Source: Cucumis sativus (lineage: Eukaryota > Streptophyta > Magnoliopsida > Cucurbitales > Cucurbitaceae). From it: DNA of 64,000 nucleotides. Position 1 is the stretch's first letter. Every line of letters starts with the position of its first letter. The position numbers were made by a program, and so were the translations under genes. The stretch is taken from contig NC_026656.2 in the NCBI RefSeq assembly GCF_000004075.3, positions 18,610,607 to 18,674,606 of the forward strand, in the 5' to 3' direction. The notes below the pieces were generated by a model that saw only the letters and a program-made list of their open reading frames with translations, did not search any database and was not told the origin of the DNA. Shown here piece after piece: positions 1 to 9,730 of this stretch.

Positions 1-561
1 ATTAAATATGAAACATTATTTGATAGATTTTTTTTTTAATTGAGCCGCTAAAAGGCATCGTTTCCTCTTGATTTTTTAAGTTTGAAATATTAAGCTTATA
101 AACAATATTTGTTTACCAATAAATTTCTTTATTTTGGTTAATGCAATCTAAAAATATTTACAAAATCTATATTAAACTGCAAAAAGTAGTTCTCACTAAA
201 CTTGTTTCTGTTTCAGCTGTTACTTGGTCCTCGACAAAGCTGAATACAGTAAAGAAATTGAGTGAAATTGGATCATATAATCATCAAATGAAAATTGATC
301 TTATATAAAAAAGAATCCATTAAACGGATGGATTTACAAAAAACACGGTTCAGCAAACAGAACGAAGTATTATAAAACAAACAGAAACAAGCAATAACAC
401 CATAAGAACACCATATCAAACACGTTACAGATAATACATATAATCAAAGGACATGCTAAAAAATGCCTTTGATATATCTACTACAACTAGAAGAGAGTTA
501 AGTGTGACAAGATTTTTGCAGTTATTTAGGTTGATCCTTCAGAACCAATCTATTGTTAAAT
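1..561. other. 3' flank of serpin gene 1, no gene seen
   Basis: AT-rich sequence downstream of the serpin stop codon at 562. It presumably holds the serpin 3' UTR. I see no open frame with family similarity and no repeat of note. Confidence 0.5.
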
Positions 562-2250
562 TCAATGGACAAGAGGGTTTAGCACCTGCCCGATGAAAAG
601 CAATGATCCTGTCTTGTCTTCCCTGATTGCATACAAGAACGGGCGGTCAGCAACGAAGTCGATTATGTCCATTGAAGGCAAACCCCTCAATTTTATGACA
701 GCAGCTGAAGCAGCTGCAGCTTCTGTGCCTTCTTCATTAACCTCAATGAATGACTTGTGGAATATTTTTGAAACATGAAGGTTTTGAGCCGTTTGTGACT
801 CCACCATTTCTGTCAAACCTCCTTCAGAGAAAGGTAACACTAATCCTAACCCCTTCAAGACATTGGAAACTTCAATCCCAAAAGAAATTTTGAACTTCGG
901 AATCTTGAATTCACCCACTTTAAGTTTTTCATATGGAATGTGGCGATCGATGAAATTGGATTGGGAATCTAGTCTTTCGATCAAAGATGGCAATCCATCC
1001 CTCGAATCCGGGAGAAAGATGTACATTGAAAAATGACGTGGGTCAGATCCTTGTTTGTATGACAATCCAAGAACTTTAAATCCATCAAAAGCAGCTATAC
1101 GTTGCTTATTCTTGCTGGTCATAAAGGGGACCTCCACCGAACTTCCATCAAGAAGGTAGAAATCTTGTTTCTTTGTTTTTGAAGCATCAAATTTCTCTTC
1201 CCATTCCCCTTTGAAGTAAAGTGCATTAGCAAGGATGAGCTTAGAGAGACTATCGACTGATCCAGGGGGGAGAACCTCTGTGATAAGTCCATTAGTTTGC
1301 TTTTCAGCCCATGAATTCACCTCTGAAGTCACTTCAGCAGCCTTTCAATTCAACCAAACAAATGATTAACAACATCATGATAAAGTTACCAAATAAGATC
1401 CAATACAGGCGGAGTAAACCAAATTTGATTGAGGGGATCCTTCATCCTAGAAATAACAGACCATATTGTTGCAGTAATATAGTCAGAAATGCAAAAGAAG
1501 ATGATTTAGGAGTGATCCAAACCAATATTGAGTCCAATAAAAATTGTAAATTTAAACATTAAATAATTTTGAATGATTAAAGGTGAGTATCAAAGTGATT
1601 TTGAACGTAAAAAAAATCATTTTGACAGTTAAAATCACATCCAAACATGCACGTAACCTGACTCTATACACTAGAATAGCATCAACATTGCCCATGTTTT
1701 TATATCGGGTTACGTATTCAATAGAAACAGAAACCAAATCAAACTATAATAAAACAGAGAACATAAAACATGATTCCCAATTCACTTGCAACCAATTTTC
1801 CTCAAATTCCAATATGAGCACGAAATCAAATAGGCTAAGACAGAAGAGTGTATCAATCACCTTAGTCTTGAAATCAGCTTGGCTGAGCTTGGCTTTATAA
1901 AGAGTGTCCACAACCTGTTTGAAAGAAGATTTGAGAGGAAGTGATTGATCAACCCAAACCCCATTGGCAAATGAGAGGCGAGGTCCACCACTGGGAGAGG
2001 CATCAGCGAAGACCGTGGCTACGATTTGAGAAGCGAAGGAGTTAAGGTTGTCGGTGGAGTTGGATTTGAGGAATGAAAGAAGTTGATCCAGCGGGGGACC
2101 TTTGGAACCAGAAGCGATGAGGCTGAGAACCACATGGATTGACAAGGGCGAGAGGACAACGTTGGAGGCTTTTGCTTCGTTTAGGAGAAGGTGCTTGGTG
2201 ATGGCTATGGCGACTTCGCCATGGCTTCTGATTGTTTCCATGATATCCAT
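562..2250 (-). CDS. Serpin 1, LR-type (AtSerpin1-like) protease inhibitor
   Basis: Suicide-substrate protease inhibitor of the plant serpin family; relatives are cytosolic and inhibit papain-like or metacaspase proteases. Two exons on the minus strand: exon 1 2250-1861 (130 codons, ends at DFKTK, donor GT at 1860) and exon 2 1341-562, giving 389 aa, the usual plant serpin length. Visible are the N-terminal SNVVLSPLSIHVVLSL strand-helix, NALYFKGEWEEKF, FKIPKFKISFG, the hinge EEGTEAAAASAA and the C-terminal signature FVADRPFLYAIRE. Counting from hinge Gly as P15, the bait is IKLR-G (P4-P1'), the same P4-P1 as I recall for Arabidopsis Serpin1. The gene is intact. It is the most downstream of three tandem minus-strand serpins. 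Its 519-bp intron is in phase 0 at the same place as in its neighbours. Function as an AtSerpin1-type inhibitor is inferred from the conserved bait. Confidence 0.93.
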
Positions 2251-3474
2251 TTTCCGGCAGCCGGAGGAATCGATAGTTTAGAAATGGATAAATCGAAAAC
2301 GGGAATTTGGAATTCCAAGTCGTTCTTCGATCTTCAGTAGTTGAGAATTTAATGTAAGCATTGAACCGACTGACCTTCGGCTTTTAATCAGCATCTCACG
2401 TGCCTTGCGCGTGGGGAATATCGGTGCGTGGCAGTGAAGATTTTTGCTTTAATAACTTTTTATCTTTTTCTTTTTGGCCAAAAAGAATAACAATAATAAT
2501 AACAATGAATTTGGAACCCAAACTTTATATCCATTCGTATGGTATTAATATCATAAACTTTTTATTTACCAAATTAAGACTTGCATGAATGTAATGTTGC
2601 AAATTTTTACTCTCAATTCAATTTCTACTCATTTTTTCCATTAATTTCAACAAAAAGAACATAACTTTAATTGCAAATATCTTAGAAAATATGTTTTTAG
2701 GTTAAATTACAATTTCATAATTTTCTTTGACTTTTCATATTATATCTAATAGAAACTTGAACTTGTAATTTTCTTTATTTTTGTTCATGTTGCCAACAAA
2801 AATGCTCAACAACAATTTTTTGAATTTAATCTTGTTATCTAGCTGTTATACTAAAATTAAACTTTCTAAATAATAATTGATCTATTAAATTATAAAATTT
2901 AATTTTAATACAATAAAATAATTTTTCATCATCCATTTTACATAGATGAATGGAAGGAAAATTGTTTGGAGGGAAAAAAGATTGTAATTATTTATAAAAT
3001 ATAGGGAAATATTAGATTTGTTATGATTTGTTATGATTTGTAAATAATGTTTTTTTATATTTAAAAAAGTTCATCGATGGAACTCGTGATTTTGAGAAAA
3101 ACAGGCCTTGGATTATGTGATTTTTTTAAGTTTCAAATATGTATGGGGATAGAAGTTTCTTAAATACTTTACCTTTGAATTTTTTAGAAATTTAATTCTC
3201 TATAATTTTTACACACCGTCTATTTTTTATAATTTAAAGACAAATTTTTAGAATTGAATAATAAAATTTTTATTTTTAGTACAAACAAATAGAATAGGTG
3301 AATTTGAATGTTGGACTTTAAAGAGAAGCTTATTGTATTGGAATACACTAGTATACATATTATTATTATTATTATTATTATTGCAATTACAAACTTTTTT
3401 CTTAAAGAAAAACATTACTATTACAAACTTACATTCACACGTAGCAGTAAATTAAATTTCAAAGTAAAGAGTAG
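2251..3474. other. Spacer between serpin 1 and serpin 2
   Basis: AT-rich. The part next to 2250 is the serpin 1 5' leader and promoter. It also contains a TTA trinucleotide run near 3361. No further gene seen. Confidence 0.5.
3361..3382. repeat. (ATT)n microsatellite
   Basis: About seven perfect ATT units, in the spacer just downstream of serpin 2. Confidence 0.9.
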
Positions 3475-5720
3475 TTAATTAAGAGGGTTTACCATCTGCC
3501 CAACAAAAAGCAGAGTTCTTGTCATGTCTTCTCTAATAGCAAACAAGAATGGATGATCAGCCATAAAGTCCATTGTATTTTTAGAAGGCAAACGGCTAGA
3601 ACAACGTTGAACAAGAGCAACATTAACTGCTGCAGCTTCTGTCCCTTCTTCATTAACCTCGACAAATGACTTATGAAATATATTCTTAACATAAAGCTCT
3701 CGACTTGTTTTTTCACACTCCACCATTTCTGACAACCCAGCTAAAGGTAATGTCAATCCAAACCCCTTCAAAGTATCAGAAACTTCGAGCCCAAATGAAA
3801 ATTTAAATTTTGGGATTTTGAATTTGTCAACTCGAACTCGATTGTACGGGATGTGGTTGTCAATGAACCCGGATTGAGAATCGAGTTTTTGAATTAAAGA
3901 TGGTAATCCATCTTTGGCGTCTGGGAGGAAGAAATACATGGAGAAACGACGGTGTTGGTCGAATCCTAATTGGTAAGGCAATGCAAGAACTTTGAAGCCA
4001 TCAAAGGCAGCTATATACTGCTCTTCTTGGCTGCTCATAAAGGGGACTTCAATGGTGGTTCCATTCAGAAGGTGAAATTCTTGGTTTTGGGTTTCTGAAG
4101 GTTTGAATTTTGTTTTCCACGAGCCCTTGAAGTAAAGTGCATTTGCAAGGATGAGTCTGGTCATTTGAGTAACTGCTCCATTGGGAAGAATGTTTGTGAT
4201 GAGCCCATTTGTGTGTTTCTCAGCCCATGAGTTCACTTCTGAGGTCACTTCATTATACTTTTTTTAAAAGAAAGCAATGAGATTATCAACATTTTTGAAA
4301 TATCAAATACACATTGACTGTTTTTTAAAATATTTGTATCCATCAAGTTTAATATTAAGAAACCACTTAGTGTAATTGACTTGAGGAATAGACTAATTCA
4401 ATTGATCTAAAACAAATAAATAAAGAGCAAATAAAACTATTTTAAATTTGATAACATCACTCCAACTTTTTTTCCACAAGCCTATTCAATAACTTGCTTA
4501 GCAATTTAGACTATACTTTTTCATTAAAGAATTTTTTTTTTGTCAGCTTAGCTTTAATTTGGAAGAAAAATTAGAGAGAATAGCGTTTTAGAATGTATTA
4601 TAGGTCATGGTTTTAGGATCTTACAAACATGGCAAAATTATTCTATTTTAAAATACTCTCTATCTTAAATTTATCATTCTCAAACTATCGTCAAATACTC
4701 TACTTTTGTCCGTACCTTAATTATACATTATTTCTTCTCCCACTTTTTAAGACTCTAATCATTATTCTTTTTGTCGTTAAAAACAGTTTTTTTCTTCAAT
4801 CACACATTGTTCTTCTTATATTAATCTTAATTTTAGGATATCATTGACATATTATTACCATACGAAATATAAGAGGTTTTGAGTTTAAATTCTCACCTCC
4901 CAGACGTACTTTAAAAAAATCTTTAAAAAAAAAACCTAATTCACACAAAATAATTTACATAAAAAGAAAATATATGAAGAATTTAGGAAAATTGTAAAAA
5001 TAGAACCTCTACAAAATATTTACACTTAGTTTAGAAAAATAGAGTGTAATGAATTTTATTTTTAAAAAATTTAGCTATAATTGACAAAGTAATAACAATT
5101 TCAGATGTTAAATTGATTATATTCTTTTTTATGTTTGAATGACATAATTTTTATAGTTGATAAAAAAATTTAATAATAAATTTCATAAGCATAGGAATTT
5201 AAAGGCAAATTGCTACACTTCCATACAAATTGACTTTTAACTATGTTGATTTGCAATTGACGTTGTTGAAATTATATGAGAACTTATATGAATATGAAAT
5301 GAAAGAAGAAAGAGTATTAGCGTAAATCACCTTAGTCTTGAAATCGACAGGACAGAGATTAGCTTTATAAACATTGTGAACGAGATGTTCGAAAGAATCC
5401 TTGAAAGGAAGTGATTGCTCAACCCAAACTCCATTGGGAAAGGCGAGGCGAGGTCCGCCGCTTGAAGAGCCATCGGCCAAGACAATGGATGCTATTTGAG
5501 CTGCAAATTGGTTGAGTTGGCGAAGGGAGTTGAATTTAAGGAAGGACAGAAGCTGATCCAAGAAGAAGCCACTGGAACCAGCAGCCACAAGGCTGAGCAC
5601 CAAATGGATGGACAATGGCGATACCACCACGTTGGAGTTGTCTGCTTGGAGAAGAATCCGCTTTGAGAAGGACAAAGCCACATCGCCTTGGTTTCTGATT
5701 GCTTCTCTCATGTCCTCCAT
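3475..5720 (-). CDS. Serpin 2, divergent reactive loop
   Basis: Second tandem serpin, two exons: exon 1 5720-5331 and exon 2 4257-3475, giving 390 aa. The ATG at 5720 is preferred over one at 5741 because it gives an exon 1 of 130 codons, exactly as in serpin 1; the longer form adds seven residues. The fold signatures are present: SNVVVSPLSIHLVLSL, NALYFKGSWKTKF, KIPKFKFSFGLEVSD and FMADHPFLFAIRE. The hinge is EEGTEAAAVNVA, so it lacks the small-residue stretch AAAAS of serpin 1, and the loop then reads LVQRC-SSRLP. With hinge Gly as P15, P1 is Cys and P2 Arg, an unusual bait. The loop is about two residues longer after P1 than in serpin 1. The phase-0 intron is 1,073 bp. Reading frames are intact. 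Whether it still inhibits a protease is open, since the bulkier hinge may slow loop insertion. Confidence 0.9.
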
Positions 5721-5827
5721 TATTACCAAAATATTAGCCAATGAGAAATGGGCTTCAAAGTTGTAGATAGATACAAAGATTAAAACACAGTTAAGAAATC
5801 ATCATTGCGTCATGCCGTGGGAAAACA

Positions 5828-5862
5828 CCAAAGTGGTTGAGTTGATCAATGAAGTCTGATTT
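5828..5862 (-). pseudogene. Serpin exon 1 fragment
   Basis: About 35 bp, nearly identical to part of serpin 3 exon 1 around 7668-7702 (the HFGSF region): both read ACCAAAGTGGTTGAGTTG on the plus strand followed by similar bases. It lies about 110 bp upstream of the serpin 2 start and matches nothing at that place in the intact genes. I read it as a leftover of a lost or recombined serpin copy. Confidence 0.6.
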
Positions 5863-5924
5863 GAAAACTAAAAAATTGTGCAACTTTTGCCAATTTTTCA
5901 AGAAAAAAAATATAGAATAACATG

Positions 5925-6060
5925 TTATATGTTTTGTGATTTTTGAATGAGATGGTTATGGGCATTCTTTATGTAGGATTATCTGCAAAGTAAAATAGTG
6001 TTAATTATTTGGATACTTGGAGAATAAGAAAGCTTTGAAATAAATGGAAAGTGATATATA
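5925..6060 (-). repeat. Serpin upstream module, copy 1
   Basis: Noncoding block also found at 9004-9200 (whole block) and 9675-9730 (second half). Shared landmarks on the plus strand are GTTTTGTGATTT at 5931 and GGATACTTG followed by GAATAAGAAAGCTTT at 6011. It lies 200-340 bp upstream of serpin 2, so it may be an ancestral serpin promoter piece. Confidence 0.6.
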
Positions 6061-6536
6061 TTTTTTTAAAATGATTTTAAGTAACTGTTTTGTTTTTTTT
6101 TTTTTTGTTTTGACAAAAACCAAACGATTACTATACAATGTCTTACTAATATGTTAGACATAATTGTTATTTAATATGATTAGGTCTCTTAATATATCCT
6201 TCAACTACATTTTCATTTCAATTTTAAGGGTTTCTTAGCATTATTTGGCGTTAAGAAATCTTGCATATTGGCATTTTTTTAAGCACACTGATATATTGAA
6301 AAACTTTAGGTGACAGCATAAACAAATTACTTCCCCGTATCATCTCAAGCTCAAAAGACGAGTTCGTTTTCATAAGTCATGCGAATGATTAGGAGAATGA
6401 TTATGCGCTTAAGCTTATCATAGTCTTGAATGCAAACACAATCCCAAACAAAACAAAAGTCTATCACTTAAAAGTTCAATGATTCTTATGTAGTATAAGA
6501 AAGTTGGAGCATAAGAAAACTAAATGCTTCTCGGAG

Positions 6537-6598
6537 AAAGATAAACAAGGAGAAACGACGATATTTATCATCTTGGCCTTGTCGATACGACATTAGAA
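6537..6598 (-). pseudogene. Serpin exon 2 fragment
   Basis: About 60 bp closely matching serpin 3 exon 2 around 7090-7150 (the RRFSMCIFLPD-to-MPYRQ stretch), in the same orientation. Both share GGAGAAACGACGAT and CTTGGCCTTGTCGATACG. It lies only about 40 bp beyond the serpin 3 stop codon. A short local duplication within the cluster is the simplest reading. Confidence 0.75.
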
Positions 6599-6639
6599 AA
6601 TTGAAGTGGATACGACATAATAAAGTTCAATGTTTTGAG

Positions 6640-7928
6640 TCACAGAGTAGGATGTAGCACTTGGCCAACAAAAAGCAAAGTTCCTGTTACGTTTTCTCTG
6701 ATTGCAAACAAGAAGGGATGGTCAGCAACAAAGTTTATTCTCTTTACACACTCCATCGAACAAGTTAAACCGCATAAATAAACAGAAGCAGCTGCAGCTT
6801 CAGTCCCCTTTTCGTTGACTTCAATGATCGACTTGTGAAAAATGCTTGAAACAAATGTCAGTTCACCTGTTTCTGTCTCCACCATTTCTAATAAACTCCT
6901 TTCTTCAAAAGGTAAAACCAATCCCAACTTCTTTAACACATCCGAAACTTCAAATTCATAACTCACTTTGAACTTGGGAATTTTGAATTCACCCACTTCA
7001 ACTTTCTTACGCGGAATGTGGCGATCCATGAACCCGGACTCAGAGTCTACCTTTTCGATCAATGATGCCAATCCATCTTTGGCATCTGGGAGAAAGATAC
7101 ACATGGAGAAACGACGATCTTTATCTTGGCCTTGTCGATACGGCATTGTAAGAACTTTAAACCCATCGTATGCAGCTATATATTGATCCTTACTGCTGCT
7201 CATGAAAGGGGTCTTAATGGAACTCCCATCAACTAGGTAAAAATCCTCCTTTTTTGTTTCTGAATCATTAAATTTATTTGTCCAAACCCCTTTGAAGTAA
7301 AGTGCATTTACAAGAATGATCTGAGTTAGTCTATCAACTGATCCGGGGAGAAGAATATCGGTAATGAGTCCTTTAGTTTTGTCTTTAACCCATGAGTTCA
7401 CTTCCAAAACCACTTCTTCACCCTATCAATATACAATTAATAACAAGTCAGAACATAATAACAACATTTCGATATTTGTCAATGCCTAACTCGTACCTTA
7501 GTGTGAAAATCGGCTTGACGGAGGGTGGCTTTATAATAAGTTTCGACAATATGTTTGAAAGAATGCTTGGGAGAGTGTGATTGATTGAGCCAAAGTCCAT
7601 TGGCAAATAAGAGTTTAGGTCCGCCGGTGCGAGAGGCGTCGGCCAAGAGATTGGATGTTACAAACGAACCAAAGTGGTTGAGTTGGTCAATGGAGTTTGC
7701 TTTCAGGAAGGACAGAAGCTGATCAAGAATGGGGCCATTACAACCAGCACCAATAAGACTCAGCAAAACTTGGATTGACAATGGCGAAAACACAATATTG
7801 GAGTTCTTTACATTGTCTTGGAGAAGCCGTTTCGCAATGCTCAAAGCCACATCGGATTGTGATCTCATTTGTTCTCCATTCGTAACTTCCTTCCACTCAT
7901 CCCTTTTGCTATTGGACATTACCCACAC
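6640..7928 (-). CDS. Serpin 3, divergent reactive loop
   Basis: Third tandem serpin, two exons: exon 1 7928-7497 and exon 2 7422-6640, 404 aa from the first ATG, or 401 from the ATG at 7919. Its N-terminus is about 14 residues longer than in serpins 1 and 2. The intron is only 74 bp but sits at the same phase-0 place after DFHTK. Family marks: SNIVFSPLSIQVLLSL, NALYFKGVWTNKF, FKIPKFKVSYEFEVSD and FVADHPFLFAIRE. The hinge GTEAAAAS is well kept. The following loop, VYLCGLT-CSMEC, bears no relation to that of serpin 1 or 2; counting from P15 Gly, P1 is Thr and P1' Cys. Fold and frame are intact, so an active inhibitor with another target is possible. Target unknown. Confidence 0.9.
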
Positions 7929-8770
7929 ACAAAAGTTAAAATTTTAAATGTGCAATTTGATTTGAAGATTAACATAACATGATTTTCATAATTATTAATT
8001 ACTAATTATGAAAAGGACACTAACATAGCCATGAACACAACAAATTCATTAATTCGAGAATAATATAGTTTTCAGGAATAATTCACGAGTGACTTCAAGA
8101 GTTTAATCTTCAGATCTTAAGGGTCAGGGAAAAGTATTGGGAATTTAAAATATTTAAAATTAGAACTTGGATAAGTGACTAATGTTTTATATAAAAAAAA
8201 AAGATGATAAAACTTTTTGAAAAATTGACTAAGAACCAAACCCAAAACTCAAAATGGAAGTAATGAAAAAGGTAAGAACATGGGTGTGAGATTTTAGGGA
8301 AACAATGAAAAAAAAGTTCTTTTTTCCGAGGAAAAAAAAAAAGATTGAAACTATTTTAAAAATGTAAATGTTTTTCTTGCAAAATCTATCAATTTCATCT
8401 ATTGATGTTTTGTTTGCTTGTCAAAATTTTTATCTATCCATAAAAATTACTCAGAAAAAAAAATGTGTCTAAAAATTAAAATCAATAAATTAACTTTGGA
8501 TGATTAAAAGTATATTTTATATTTTAGAGTCCTCTTACACCTAACAAAAATAAAAATAATAAGAAGAGAAAAAAAGAAAGAAAGAAAACTATATAAAAAA
8601 AAAGATAAACAAAAATAATATGGTTATAGAAAATAAAGATGAAAGTACTTTTTGGTCATTAGGTTAGGGTTTTTGAGTTAGATTCCATTTGGTTCTAAAT
8701 TAAGGGAACATTTTAATATACAGTTCATGAAATTCATAATGTTAATTATTACAAATGCTCACAAACATGC
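7929..8770. other. 5' flank of serpin 3, AT-rich, no gene
   Basis: Low-complexity AT-rich sequence with A runs. It presumably includes the serpin 3 leader and promoter. The serpin upstream module does not occur directly before serpin 3; its second copy begins only at about 9004. Confidence 0.4.
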
Positions 8771-9004
8771 ATGGGTGCTACAGCCCGTTTAAAGAAAGAT
8801 TTGGAGAGGAGCAAACCGTTCGTCTTGAAACACGGAATGATAATGCACATGTTGAAATGGGACAGAAGCAGTTGGCGGGTGGTGCCGGTGAAAAGAAGAA
8901 GCACATTTCAAGATGGGGAAGACGCCGGTGACTGGAGAGTGAATGCGGGCGAGGGAGGATCGATAGGCCAGAGAGAGGGATGAAAGATTAGAGAATGGCG
9001 GCAT
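8771..9004. other. GC-richer open stretch, possible gene fragment
   Basis: An island visibly richer in G and C than its surroundings, open on both strands: plus 8771-8983, minus 9004-8789. The minus reading (71 aa, starting MPPFSNLSSLSLAYRSSL) is rich in Ser, Arg and Leu with few acidic residues, like an organelle targeting leader, but I do not recognise it. It is immediately followed by copy 2 of the serpin upstream module. It may be a captured first exon or a decayed gene; there is not enough to call a gene. Confidence 0.3.
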
Positions 9005-9200
9005 ATTGTGTTTTGTGATTTGATCAGTGTAATGGTTAAGGTTATGATTTTGGTATTGATAGTTATAGCCGAATTAATTCTTTTATGTGGGGATTATATG
9101 CAAAATAAGATTTTTCTCTTTCTTTCTTTCTTTCTTTTTTTTTTTTTTTTGGATACTTGAGGAATAAGAAAGCTTTTATATAAATCGAAAGCTAATATTT
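9004..9200 (-). repeat. Serpin upstream module, copy 2
   Basis: Matches 5925-6060 in order: TTTTGTGATTT near 9011, a TTATGTGG.GATTAT stretch near 9083, then GGATACTTGAGGAATAAGAA at 9151. A TTTC run and T tract (9119-9150) interrupt it. Confidence 0.6.
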
Positions 9201-9674
9201 TATTTAATTTTGGAACTTATTCCTAATATCATACGATTTCGGGACAAAATTATTGACAAAAAAAAAATGTTAGTTTTGTTTAGTATATTTTTTAATAACA
9301 CATTTTTGTTAATATATGTGTTTTTTTTAAATATAAATTAAAATAAAAGATAGGTATTATTTTGATTAAGAAATAATTAAACTAAATTAGAAAAGATGCA
9401 TTTAGTAAGAAATATAAGATATTTAGATATTTAATATATATAACATATAAATAAATAGAAAGAATAAATTAAAATTGGAAGGTTAATATTCATTTTAGGG
9501 AAATTTTAAAATAGCAAATTTATTTTACAATTTTAAAAAAATGACTCTTAATTTTAATAAGAAAATCTATTTTTAGAATTTAATATTTAATATATATATA
9601 TAATGAAAAAAAGAATAAGGTGTGGATGACTATTAATATATATAAATAATCAAGAAAGAAGAAGATTTTTTTTG

Positions 9675-9730
9675 GGATACTTGAGGAATAAGAAAGCTTT
9701 TATAGAAATGGAAAGTTAATCTTTTATTTA
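9675..9730 (-). repeat. Serpin upstream module, partial copy 3
   Basis: Repeats the second half of copies 1 and 2, beginning GGATACTTGAGGAATAAGAA and continuing with AGCTTTTATA and GAAATGGAAAG. Confidence 0.65.

Larger units (their letters stand above)
5742..6639. other. Spacer between serpin 2 and serpin 3, with serpin debris
   Basis: AT-rich spacer containing a serpin exon 1 shard (about 5828-5862), a serpin upstream module (about 5925-6060) and a serpin exon 2 shard (about 6537-6598), each listed separately. No intact gene. Confidence 0.6.

Noticed and set aside
593-778. Plus-strand open frame over serpin 1 exon 2
   Set aside because: Antisense shadow of the serpin coding exon; the same effect occurs over the other serpins, TPP, Dof, WD40, WAKL and AOS.
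4855-4920. Possible SINE remnant (GAGTTTAAATTCTCACCTCC then A runs)
   Set aside because: Only a B-box-like word and an A run; too short and degenerate to support.
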